This document shows positions 16,431-24,245 of a DNA stretch of 64,000 nt, piece by piece. The stretch is taken from contig NZ_JAIVAJ010000004.1 in assembly GCF_020171725.1 (NCBI RefSeq), positions 1 to 64,000 of the forward strand. Reading direction: 5' to 3'. The DNA is from Halobacillus litoralis (GTDB taxonomy: Bacteria; Bacillota; Bacilli; Bacillales; Halobacillaceae). Numbering within the stretch: position 1 is the stretch's first letter; the number at the start of each line of letters is the position of its first letter. The notes under the pieces were generated by a model. It was not told the DNA's origin, ran no database searches, and saw nothing but the letters and a program-made list of their open reading frames with translations. Made by a program: the position numbers and the translations under genes.

Positions 16431-17316
16431 AGAGAGGCACTTTCCGTACCCTGTTTTGGCGGACTTCTCAGATGATTACAAGAAAGGTTCATATGAGACA
16501 GAAATAAGCTATGACGTTACTAAAGATGAATTCATTTTAAGGGTTAAGCATAGTTTGGATAGTAAAGAATTATACAGTGATATTTTGCGGGGAAGAGCAA
16601 TGTTTTGCGTTCACATCGAATGTTCAAAAACACAAATGCGAATCCTTTCTAAGTCTAAAGAAGAAAAGCAAGAAGTTAAGGTGAAAGCAAGTGATATTGA
16701 TCAGAGAATAGACGTCTGTACATTTGTGATAGCAAACGAAGATATTAAAGGGTTCTCCAATGAATCATTTGATGATGATTACAAAGGGTACACCTTTGAA
16801 GTAAGCAAGGGGGATATTTTGGCTATTGGCGATGACTATCTTATCAATATTGAGAAAGATAAATCGAATGATTCAGAATCCATCCTGCAATTGGAGAAAA
16901 GTTTAGAAGATAATCCAAAAGAAAATTTCTCACTAACATTTGCTACTGATAGGATAGTAGTTACGCTTAATCAGGAAGACTACAAAACGTATAACGAATT
17001 AGCAAACACTGAGCAATTATTACCCATTTTACACGCGTTAATTGGAGTCCCAGCACTATCAGCAGCTCTTCAGCTAATAAGTCAAGAAATGAGCGATGCA
17101 AACGAAGATGAATACTCATCTTATCGCTGGTATAGAGTGTTGATGGAAAAAATTGAATATTTAGGTTTGGATCCGTATGATGAGAAGGTTTACGAAGAAC
17201 CTATTCAACTAGCACAAAAGATTCTTGACAACCCACTTTCAAAATCATTACTGTCTCTTTCAAATATCTACGAGGGGCTTTATGATGGGATGGAGGATGA
17301 TGATGAAGACATTTAA
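16420..17316 (+). CDS. unrecognised protein of the defence cluster
   Basis: 298 residues from ATG 16420, which has GGAGG 9 nt upstream and overlaps the ATPase gene by 11 nt. It begins MRVKERHFPYPVLADFSDDY, has a beta-rich first half (RVKHSLDSKELYSDILRGRA, FCVHIECSKT, VCTFVIANEDI, YTFEVSKGDILAIGDDYLIN) and an acidic, helical C-terminal half ending in DDDEDI. No membrane segments or catalytic motifs are evident. The overlaps on both sides imply a stoichiometric partner of the ATPase or nuclease. I cannot name a family. Confidence 0.75.
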   Translation: MRVKERHFPYPVLADFSDDYKKGSYETEISYDVTKDEFILRVKHSLDSKELYSDILRGRAMFCVHIECSKTQMRILSKSKEEKQEVKVKASDIDQRIDVCTFVIANEDIKGFSNESFDDDYKGYTFEVSKGDILAIGDDYLINIEKDKSNDSESILQLEKSLEDNPKENFSLTFATDRIVVTLNQEDYKTYNELANTEQLLPILHALIGVPALSAALQLISQEMSDANEDEYSSYRWYRVLMEKIEYLGLDPYDEKVYEEPIQLAQKILDNPLSKSLLSLSNIYEGLYDGMEDDDEDI

Positions 17317-18061
17317 CGCTAGCTTTTTGAATAAGTTAAAGAGTAATGTTGAACACAACAAGGAGAGGTATAAATTAAAAAAACCTCCAATTGAAAATTA
17401 CGATGAACTACTGGACGAAGAAACAATGGAATGGTTTTCCAATATAAAACTGGAAACACAGCCATCTAAAAATGAGAAACTAGACTTTTCAAATTCAAAA
17501 CGTCTTTACAGTAAAACAATAAAATTGACTCCAGCGGAAGCTTCTGATGAAAAGTTATGGGCTTTTATGACTCACATTACTCATTGGAATTATATGAGAG
17601 AGCGGTGGCCCGTTGAAGAAACTAAAGGCAAAGAAGAGAATTTTATTCTAGATAGGTATTTCTTTAAAAACAGGCCTATCTCTAGGAACGGGCTAGCAAG
17701 ATTATGGTGGGCTTCATACATTACCTATAACGAAAAATTTGATGATCCTTTTTATCTTACAAGTCTAATGATGAAAAATGAAGATCAAGATGTTGGTAGG
17801 ATTATTTTGGAAACGCCAACTATTTGCAGGAATAAGAAAATGGTTGAAGTTACGCTTACATCATTAGACGAATTAAAAAGTAATCATGATCTGAGAAGTC
17901 GAGACTATATTAGGTATGCTGCTAGGTACATTAATTTAACAGGTAGTGTTACTCTCTGGGATTTTTTGAGTGATAGTGAACTTAGAAAAATTATAGATGA
18001 CATGAAAGACAATTGGTTAAAACAAAATAGTCAACAAATTGTTCTTAACTTAAATGAGTAA
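17303..18061 (+). CDS. DUF6339-like protein of the defence cluster
   Basis: 252 residues from ATG 17303, 6 nt after GGAGG; it overlaps the previous gene by 14 nt. The conserved core is AEASDEKLWAFMTHITHWNY, MRERWP, ILDRYFF and SRNGLARLWWASYITYNEK, which I associate with DUF6339, a family of unknown function found beside methyltransferases and restriction genes. The second half is helical, with a possible ligand-binding bundle. A terminator follows directly, ending the four-gene transcript. The family name is moderately sure; the function is unknown. Confidence 0.7.
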   Translation: MKTFNASFLNKLKSNVEHNKERYKLKKPPIENYDELLDEETMEWFSNIKLETQPSKNEKLDFSNSKRLYSKTIKLTPAEASDEKLWAFMTHITHWNYMRERWPVEETKGKEENFILDRYFFKNRPISRNGLARLWWASYITYNEKFDDPFYLTSLMMKNEDQDVGRIILETPTICRNKKMVEVTLTSLDELKSNHDLRSRDYIRYAARYINLTGSVTLWDFLSDSELRKIIDDMKDNWLKQNSQQIVLNLNE

Positions 18062-18062
18062 A

Positions 18063-18091
18063 AGCCTTCATGTGATGGAGGTTTTCTTTTT
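18063..18091 (+). terminator. terminator between the four-gene defence operon and the methyltransferase
   Basis: AAGCCTTCAT pairs with ATGGAGGTTT (G-U pairs allowed) over a 3-base loop, followed by a CTTTTT run. It separates transcription of the methyltransferase from the other four genes. Confidence 0.6.
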
Positions 18092-18104
18092 AAAGTGGCT
18101 ACGA

Positions 18105-18110
18105 TATAAT
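18105..18110 (+). promoter_or_regulatory. TATAAT -10 element for the methyltransferase gene
   Basis: Perfect TATAAT 40 nt before the ATG at 18150; the -35 region is weak. It gives the methyltransferase its own promoter after the terminator. Confidence 0.5.
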
Positions 18111-18149
18111 ATAGTTTTATCACTATTGAAATTTAGTAGGAGAAATACT

Positions 18150-19832
18150 ATGACTTATAGAATAATGGATTTGTTTTCAGGAGCAGGTGGGTTAAGTAAC
18201 GGGTTTGTACAAACGAAGCAATATGAGGTGGATGTTGCAGTCGAAAAAGATGCAGATGCTAGAAGAACTTACGAAGAAAACCATGATGAGGTTTTGCTAT
18301 TTAAAGATATACTAAACATGGACTATTCGTCAAAAGAAAAGCTAGAGGATATAGACATTATCATAGGCGGGCCCCCATGCCAGGGATTTTCTAATGCAAA
18401 CAGACAAAAGAATTCTTTGGTATCCGGTAATAATCAATTAGTAAAAGAGTTTTTGCGTGCGGTTGAATTTCTAAAACCTCGGGCATTTGTAATGGAAAAT
18501 GTCCGTACTATGGAATCTAAGAGTCATAAGTTTCTATTAACTGAAGACGATCAAGCAGATGTAGATAAACTCAATTTGAATATAAAAGAGGAATCAATTT
18601 CTATTGGGTATTCTAATTTTTTTGTTAACAGTATCATAGAGAAAATGGATTTTAAGAACGACGATTTAACTAAATATATTATAGAGAAGCCTCTCTATTC
18701 AAAACTCAACACCTTGATGAAAAAATTGGAGAAAGGCGAATCCGAAGCCCTGTTATATATAACAAGGAACAATAATAAAAAAGTACTTATTAAATACTTA
18801 ACTAACTGGAGCAACCATGGACAGACTGCATTCTCAAAATCATACGAAGAAGAGTGGAATAAGTTAGGGAACATGATTGATGAAATAATTAATTCAGGAG
18901 TATTAGAAGATGGGATAAGTTCCACCCTGAGTAATATACTTGAAATACAAAAAATCATAAATAAACTTAATGAAGTCAAGAAGCATAGAATAATCCATGA
19001 AGGGATTACCTTTGGTGAAGAAAGCATCGTACTCAATACTTATTCCTACAATGTTTTCGCATTTATTCTTAAGAAAATAAGATCTCTTGGATATCACATT
19101 AATGAGGATGAATATATCTTTAATGCTGCGAACTACGGGGTTCCACAGAAAAGGAAGCGTCTAATTATCATAGGTGTTCATGATGACTATCTTAAGACTG
19201 ACAAAGTACAGGTCCCTCAAAAAATATTTGGTGATGAAAATTGTTTCTTCACTATTCATAATGCAATAAGTGACTTGGAGCAAATTGAGCCTGTGACATA
19301 CGTGAGTGAACAGAGTCAACCTAAGTTGAAAAAAGGCAGTAACCACTGCCTTACTAACTATTTAAATGGGGAGATTCCAGATATTCATAACCACATTGTC
19401 ACTAATAGTACTGCTATAGCGAAAGAAAGGTTCGCTGAATTAACGCAGGGACAAAATTTCCATAATTTAAGTGATAAACTTAAGAGTAATTATTCAGATT
19501 ATAAGCGCACACAAAACACAGTCTACAAAAGGTTAAGTTACTATGAGCCTTCCGGAACCGTAGTAAATATCAGAAAGTCAATGTGGGTACACCCTGTGAA
19601 GGACAGGGCACTCAGTATCAGGGAAGCGGCAAGGTTACAGTCTTTTACAGATGATTATATATTCTACGGCAGTAAAGATTCACAATATCAACAAATAGGT
19701 AATGCGGTACCTCCTTTATTAGGTAGAGCAATTGCAGAGAGCTTATTACTCTCCTTGGGTGAACAAGTGGACAATCCTATAAGTAATATTCTTAAAGCAG
19801 AATCACTTACTAACGAAATTCAAAATGCTTAA
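18150..19832 (+). CDS. DNA (cytosine-5)-methyltransferase with a large internal insertion
   Basis: 560 residues. Motif I is MDLFSGAGGLSNGF, motif IV GGPPCQGFS (catalytic Cys77), motif VI MENV (Glu116), motif VIII QKRKRL (about 333-338), motif IX RLSYYEPSGTVV to LSIREAARLQSF, and motif X QIGNAVPPLLGRAIAES. Motifs VI and VIII are about 217 residues apart, against roughly 45 in compact enzymes such as M.HhaI; the insert is helical and charged. The target-recognition region lies between VIII and IX. ATG 18150 follows TAGGAG. It presumably marks host DNA so that the upstream proteins can tell self from non-self. Confidence 0.93.
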   Translation: MTYRIMDLFSGAGGLSNGFVQTKQYEVDVAVEKDADARRTYEENHDEVLLFKDILNMDYSSKEKLEDIDIIIGGPPCQGFSNANRQKNSLVSGNNQLVKEFLRAVEFLKPRAFVMENVRTMESKSHKFLLTEDDQADVDKLNLNIKEESISIGYSNFFVNSIIEKMDFKNDDLTKYIIEKPLYSKLNTLMKKLEKGESEALLYITRNNNKKVLIKYLTNWSNHGQTAFSKSYEEEWNKLGNMIDEIINSGVLEDGISSTLSNILEIQKIINKLNEVKKHRIIHEGITFGEESIVLNTYSYNVFAFILKKIRSLGYHINEDEYIFNAANYGVPQKRKRLIIIGVHDDYLKTDKVQVPQKIFGDENCFFTIHNAISDLEQIEPVTYVSEQSQPKLKKGSNHCLTNYLNGEIPDIHNHIVTNSTAIAKERFAELTQGQNFHNLSDKLKSNYSDYKRTQNTVYKRLSYYEPSGTVVNIRKSMWVHPVKDRALSIREAARLQSFTDDYIFYGSKDSQYQQIGNAVPPLLGRAIAESLLLSLGEQVDNPISNILKAESLTNEIQNA

Positions 19833-19863
19833 AAAGAAGCAAGGGGCTCTCTTGCTTCTTTTT
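19831..19863 (+). terminator. terminator closing the defence cluster
   Basis: Perfect 13-bp stem AAAAAGAAGCAAG (19831-19843) / CTTGCTTCTTTTT (19851-19863), overlapping the methyltransferase stop codon. Confidence 0.85.
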
Positions 19864-19894
19864 TTATATAATACATACCTAGCACAGAGTAGTA

Positions 19895-19923
19895 TTGACT
19901 AGACGTACGAACCTCTATATACT
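19895..19923 (+). promoter_or_regulatory. sigma-A promoter of the BCCT gene
   Basis: TTGACT (19895-19900), 17-nt spacer, TATACT (19918-19923); start codon at 19994. Confidence 0.75.
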
Positions 19924-19993
19924 TAACGACTATGTGTGAAAAACGACAGATTTCGACTTTTTCATATACTCGACGATAACTAGGGGGAAAATA

Positions 19994-21547
19994 ATGAACG
20001 ACGAATCAAGTAGTAGGATGAGAATTAATTGGATTACCTTTTCCATTAGCGGAGGCTTTCTCGTACTATTTTTACTTATGTCTCTGTTTAACAAAACGCT
20101 GATGGGAGAATGGATCGCAAGCTCATTTGACTTTTCGGTCGTGTTTTTTGGTGCCTTTTGGCAAGTATTACTTTTAGCTACATTTGCGGTGGGCATAGGG
20201 CTTGCCGTTTCTAGATATGGTCATGTGAAGCTCGGGAAGTTGGATGAGCCTGAGAATGGGTGGTTCCGCTGGGTTTCGATGATTTTGTGTACGTTGTTAG
20301 CAAGTGGGGGTGTCTTCTGGGCGGCAGGGGAGCCGATTTATCATTTTCTGACGACTCCGCCTTTGTTTGCGGATGAAGGAATGACGCCTGCGGAAGCGGT
20401 TGTTCCGGGACTTGCTCAGAGCTTTTTCCACTGGGGATTTACAGCTTGGGCTTGTTTAGGGACGGTTGCGACGATTGTGTTGATGTATGCCCACTATCAT
20501 AAAGGGTATCCGCTGAAGCCGAGAACGATGCTTTATCCGATGGTCGGCGAGAAGATTTTTCATAAGCGTAGTGTGCTTGGCGCGGCTGCGGATATTGTTT
20601 CGATTATTGCAGTGGCTGCGGGGACGATCGGACCGATTGGCTTCTTAGGCCTGCAGGTCGGATATGCGCTTGAGTACTTATTCAGTGTGCCGGACACGCT
20701 GATTACGCAGGCGATCGTGATTATTTTCTTAGTGACGATTGCGGCGATTTCTGCTTCGTCCGGTGTCGATAAAGGGATTCAGTTGATGAGTCGCTTGAAT
20801 GTCGGGCTGGCGGTTGTGCTGATGATCGGTTTGTTGATTCTTGGGCCGACGATGTTCATCATCGATTCATTCCTTGGTGCGGAAGCTTTCCAGATTCAGA
20901 ACTTCCTGCGCATGAGTCTTTATCGTGGTGATAGCGGCTGGCTCGGCTATTGGACGGTCTTTTTCTGGGGATGGTTCCTAGGATTCGGTCCGGCGATGGC
21001 GATGTTTATCAGCCGGATTTCGCGTGGTCGCACGATCAGAGAATTGATTCTTGCTGTTGCGATCATTGCGCCGATTGTGAGTAACTTCTGGTTTGCGGTT
21101 GTTGGAGGAACGGGCTTGTTCTATGAACTGGAAAGCCCTGGCGCAATCTCTACCGCTTTGAATGAGACGGGGATGCCGGCAGCGGTCATGGCGATTATGG
21201 AACAGGTTCCGTTCGGCATGGTCATGGCGACTGGTTTCCTCATTGTAACGGTCGTATTCGTTGCAACGACAGCCGACTCGATGTCGTACTCGGTAGCCGT
21301 CACGATTACGGGGGATGTGCATCCGCCGAAGTGGCTCCGTGTCTTCTGGGCGCTTCTATTCGGAGCGATTGCGGCAACGCTGATCGGAATCGGCGAGAGC
21401 AGTATCCAGACGCTGCAAAACTTCATTGTTGTCACAGCGGTTCCGGTTTCGATCCTTCTGCTGCCACCTGTGTGGCTGGCGCCTAAGGTTGCGAAGCTGA
21501 TGGCGATCGAGCAGAACATTGTGACGCCGAAGGGAAAAAAGAAATAG
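19994..21547 (+). CDS. BCCT-family transporter with atypical substrate site
   Basis: 517 residues with about 12 membrane segments. Family motifs include GGVFWAAGEPIYHF and FISRISRGRTIREL. BCCT proteins import betaine, choline, carnitine or related compounds with Na+ or H+. Two aromatic-box positions seem changed: the helix usually read as W....AW..Y here reads FHWGFTAWACL (Tyr to Leu), and the usual Trp-rich stretch before the RISRGR loop reads WGWFLGFGPAMAMF. The substrate may therefore not be glycine betaine. It has its own promoter and terminator. Before the island inserted, it may have adjoined gbsR. Confidence 0.88.
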   Translation: MNDESSSRMRINWITFSISGGFLVLFLLMSLFNKTLMGEWIASSFDFSVVFFGAFWQVLLLATFAVGIGLAVSRYGHVKLGKLDEPENGWFRWVSMILCTLLASGGVFWAAGEPIYHFLTTPPLFADEGMTPAEAVVPGLAQSFFHWGFTAWACLGTVATIVLMYAHYHKGYPLKPRTMLYPMVGEKIFHKRSVLGAAADIVSIIAVAAGTIGPIGFLGLQVGYALEYLFSVPDTLITQAIVIIFLVTIAAISASSGVDKGIQLMSRLNVGLAVVLMIGLLILGPTMFIIDSFLGAEAFQIQNFLRMSLYRGDSGWLGYWTVFFWGWFLGFGPAMAMFISRISRGRTIRELILAVAIIAPIVSNFWFAVVGGTGLFYELESPGAISTALNETGMPAAVMAIMEQVPFGMVMATGFLIVTVVFVATTADSMSYSVAVTITGDVHPPKWLRVFWALLFGAIAATLIGIGESSIQTLQNFIVVTAVPVSILLLPPVWLAPKVAKLMAIEQNIVTPKGKKK

Positions 21548-21558
21548 ATTGGTTAAAG

Positions 21559-21586
21559 CACGTCCTAGAAATGGGGCGTGTTTTTT
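21559..21586 (+). terminator. terminator of BCCT gene
   Basis: CACGTCCTA/TGGGGCGTG stem with two G-U pairs and a GAAA loop, then T6. Confidence 0.8.
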
Positions 21587-21648
21587 CTGCAGTAGATTGT
21601 ACTTAGCTTTCTTAAAACCCTCATGTTGTTCTGCCTTTATAGTTTGGC

Positions 21649-21834
21649 TTATTCGTCCGTTTTTTTCATCTTGTCTTTCATGTCCCCTTCAATCATGATA
21701 GTCGTCGCGATTAAGACTCCTCCTCCCAGCCCCATGCCAATGGTGGCGATGCTGGTATGACTGCTTGTGATCAGCATGAAGCAAATGACTACGATGATGA
21801 AAGCTGCTACTCTGAGTGCCTGGTATACATTCAT
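21649..21834 (-). CDS. small two-pass membrane protein
   Basis: 61 residues from ATG 21834, 6 nt after AAAGGAG; the longer ORF start is not needed. Two membrane helices (ALRVAAFIIVVICFMLITSS and IATIGMGLGGGVLIATTIMI) are followed by a charged tail. Not recognised; monocistronic. Confidence 0.65.
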   Translation of the reverse strand: MNVYQALRVAAFIIVVICFMLITSSHTSIATIGMGLGGGVLIATTIMIEGDMKDKMKKTDE

Positions 21835-22014
21835 ATCATTCTCCTTTAACCACTCCATTTCCATACATTTACCATTTAGGTGTAAAATTTAAACCCATTC
21901 GAAGTGATTGATAGTGAAAGTCTTTAAGAAGAGAAGTTCCAACTATAAGATAAAGGGGATTACTACAGATAAGTAGAAGTATTGTATAGAAGCAATTCTA
22001 AAGGAGGAGACGAA

Positions 22015-22386
22015 ATGGATTTAGGAGCATTTTCCGTAAGTTTGAGCGTGAAAGATATTCACCGGTCGAAAGAGTTTTATGAAAAACTAGGGTTCGAAGC
22101 AACAGGTGGGGACGTTAATCAGAACTGGCTCATCATGAAAAATGACGATAAGGTGATCGGGCTCTTTCAGGGCATGTTCGAAAAGAACATCCTGACGTTC
22201 AACCCGGGGTGGAATAATCAGGCGGAGGAGCTGGAAGGCTTTACGGATGTCCGCGATTTGCAAAAGGAACTGAAGCAGAAGGGCGTTGAACTGACTCGTG
22301 AGGCAGATGAAGCAACAGAGGGTCCTGAACATATCACATTGGAAGACCCGGATGGCAACCCGATTTTAATCGATCAGCACCGATAG
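22015..22386 (+). CDS. VOC (glyoxalase/bleomycin-resistance) superfamily protein
   Basis: 123 residues. It starts [20 protein letters not shown] and ends [18 protein letters not shown], the paired beta-alpha-beta units of VOC proteins. Members bind metals and act as isomerases, dioxygenases or drug-binding proteins; the substrate is unclear. ATG follows AAAGGAGGAGA. A long terminator hairpin follows. Confidence 0.85.
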   Translation: MDLGAFSVSLSVKDIHRSKEFYEKLGFEATGGDVNQNWLIMKNDDKVIGLFQGMFEKNILTFNPGWNNQAEELEGFTDVRDLQKELKQKGVELTREADEATEGPEHITLEDPDGNPILIDQHR

Positions 22387-22418
22387 AAGGTACAGCCAGC
22401 CAGCCGTCTTTGGCTGAG

Positions 22419-22479
22419 ACGTTGCTTGTCTCCTCAGGTTCGCGCCGAAACTGTGAGAGGCAGGCAGCGTTATTTTTTT
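22419..22479 (+). terminator. large terminator hairpin
   Basis: ACGTTGCTTGTCTC (22419-22432) pairs along its length with GAGGCAGGCAGCGT (22457-22470) using G-U pairs; an inner stem-loop is closed by CTCA/TGAG. A T7 run follows at 22473-22479. Confidence 0.7.
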
Positions 22480-22568
22480 CTCCCGCATCGCAAACTCTTC
22501 GCAAGGTGGTATGTGGGGAGTTTATCTTTTATAATAGAAGAAATTGCAATAGGAAATGGAGTGCTTCT

Positions 22569-23030
22569 ATGACACACAACGATGAATATTTCATGAAACT
22601 AGCGATTGAGCAGGCATCAAAATCGAGAGCAGAAGGAAACGAACCGTTTGGCGCTATCCTGGTCAAAGGTGACGAGATTGTAAAAATTGCCGTGAACAAA
22701 GTACATACCCACTCAGACCCTACCTATCACGCAGAAATCGGGCTGATCAGGGACTTCTGTTCTGAGAATCAGTTATTCGACTTGCAGGACTATACGTTGT
22801 ACACGAGCTGCGAACCTTGTGTGATGTGTTCCGGTGCAATGGTGTGGTCCAATCTTGGTAAAATGGTTTACAGCGTGACCCACGATCAGCTGGCGGAAAT
22901 TGCAGGCGATAACATCATGATTTCCTGTAAAGAAGTCTTCGGCAAAAGTCCGATGAAGCCTTCTGTAGTAGGAGAGGTGCTGAATGAAGAGGGCTTGAAA
23001 GTATTTGATGGCTATACGTTTGGATCATAA
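22569..23030 (+). CDS. cytidine/deoxycytidylate-type nucleoside deaminase
   Basis: 153 residues. Zinc-deaminase motifs are HAE (THSDPTYHAEIGLI) and PCxxC (SCEPCVMCSGAM). The substrate pocket EGNEPFGAILV resembles guanine deaminases and tRNA adenosine deaminase relatives, so it probably deaminates a purine base or nucleoside. ATG 22569 follows AAATGGAG; upstream in-frame sequence is taken up by the preceding terminator. Monocistronic. Confidence 0.85.
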   Translation: MTHNDEYFMKLAIEQASKSRAEGNEPFGAILVKGDEIVKIAVNKVHTHSDPTYHAEIGLIRDFCSENQLFDLQDYTLYTSCEPCVMCSGAMVWSNLGKMVYSVTHDQLAEIAGDNIMISCKEVFGKSPMKPSVVGEVLNEEGLKVFDGYTFGS

Positions 23031-23045
23031 TTCTTAATAATGTGC

Positions 23046-23093
23046 AGTGCCCCCAATGTCTTACTCTTGTAAGAGGTGGGGGCATTGTTTTTT
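23046..23093 (+). terminator. rho-independent terminator
   Basis: AGTGCCCCCA (23046-23055) pairs with TGGGGGCATT (23077-23086), inner CTTAC/GTAAG, then a T-run. Confidence 0.85.
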
Positions 23094-23155
23094 TGTGGAA
23101 AAATTATGAAACTGATGTCTCCAATAACTCGTAACTTAACAAAGGAGGCATCATG

Positions 23156-24112
23156 ATGAGAAATCTGATGATCGGTTGTTTAGCGTTGTTCTTGATCATC
23201 GTCGGATGTGAACGTTCAATTTCCAAAACTGACGATCCGGTTAAAGAGCAAGGAAATGAAGAAGAACGTTACATAATCGAATCCAATGCAGAAGACGGTC
23301 AATCTCTACAAGTTGTATCCGCCTATAAATACGTGGAGAAGTATGTGGAAAAGGCGGAAAAAACGGAGGACCATGAGGAGCGGAAGGTGCTGTGGAGAGA
23401 GCTTGTCATGAATGAGGTTCGTGATTCGTGCTTGAATGGGCCTTATTTTCACCTTGTGCAGGAGTATGTTCTTTCACCTCCGCAGGATTTGGAAAACTTG
23501 AAAGATGAAATCGAGGCGCTTCGGGATTCTGGGTCGGAAGAGGTTGTACTGGAAGCACTGGAGAAGTCTGCGGGCGCCTTGCCGGGACCTGACACAACGG
23601 TCTGTCTTCTGCCGCTCGGGGATTTGGAGCTGGACGTTTCGGGAGTCACGGTAGGTGCGGGTACGATATCGATTGTGCATCAACCTTACACGACTCATCA
23701 ATCGATCAGGCAGGTCGTCGCGCATGAGTATCATCACAGCGCCTGGACGGCGGATTCTTTCAATGGGGAGAAAATGGATCTTTTGGATGCAATCATATTT
23801 GAAGGGAAAGCCGAGTATTTCGCTGATTCGTTATATGGTGAGCCACTCATTGAACCGGGGCGTGTAAGTGAGGAGGAGGTGAAGAAGTTGTGGAATCGGG
23901 CGAAAGAGTCTCTCGACACAACAGATGACCGAGAAGTTCGGGAAATCCTCTATGGTGGAGAGGATGGATTCCCTTACGGTTTTGGCTATGTTGCGGGTTA
24001 TCGAATTGTGCAGGAATACGTGAAAAGCCATCCTGATACGACGATGGAAGAGCTAACGAGGCTGAACGCTGAATCTTTATATCAGAAGAGTGGGTATGAT
24101 TCTATTCAGTGA
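23156..24112 (+). CDS. DUF2268-like predicted zinc metallopeptidase, lipoprotein
   Basis: 318 residues. The N-terminus MRNLMIGCLALFLIIVGC is a lipoprotein signal (Cys18). The second half has VVAHEYHHSAW, an HExxH zinc-binding motif, followed by FEGKAEYFADSLYG, whose Glu is a plausible third ligand, and GYRIVQEYV. This matches DUF2268 (YjaZ-like) predicted zinc proteases. It should act on the outer surface of the membrane. ATG 23156 is 7 nt after AAAGGAGG. Confidence 0.82.
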   Translation: MRNLMIGCLALFLIIVGCERSISKTDDPVKEQGNEEERYIIESNAEDGQSLQVVSAYKYVEKYVEKAEKTEDHEERKVLWRELVMNEVRDSCLNGPYFHLVQEYVLSPPQDLENLKDEIEALRDSGSEEVVLEALEKSAGALPGPDTTVCLLPLGDLELDVSGVTVGAGTISIVHQPYTTHQSIRQVVAHEYHHSAWTADSFNGEKMDLLDAIIFEGKAEYFADSLYGEPLIEPGRVSEEEVKKLWNRAKESLDTTDDREVREILYGGEDGFPYGFGYVAGYRIVQEYVKSHPDTTMEELTRLNAESLYQKSGYDSIQ

Positions 24113-24192
24113 CTGTTCGTGTCTGCTTTTGTTTTAGAGAGTGGTCCTTTTTCATTTGTAACTACATCGATGGTTATACATCTCCAATCAAA

Positions 24193-24228
24193 ATAAAGCG
24201 TCTGCCTTCACTTGGGCAGTCGCTTTAT
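24193..24228. terminator. bidirectional terminator between convergent genes
   Basis: ATAAAGCG and CTGCC on the left pair with GGCAG and CGCTTTAT on the right over a TTCACTTG loop. Confidence 0.75.
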
Positions 24229-24245
24229 CTGGTTATTTTCATTCG

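Noticed and set aside
22387-22568. Possible purine riboswitch before the deaminase gene
   Set aside because: The structure is one long hairpin with a U-run; I see no purine-aptamer core, so a terminator of the VOC gene is simpler.
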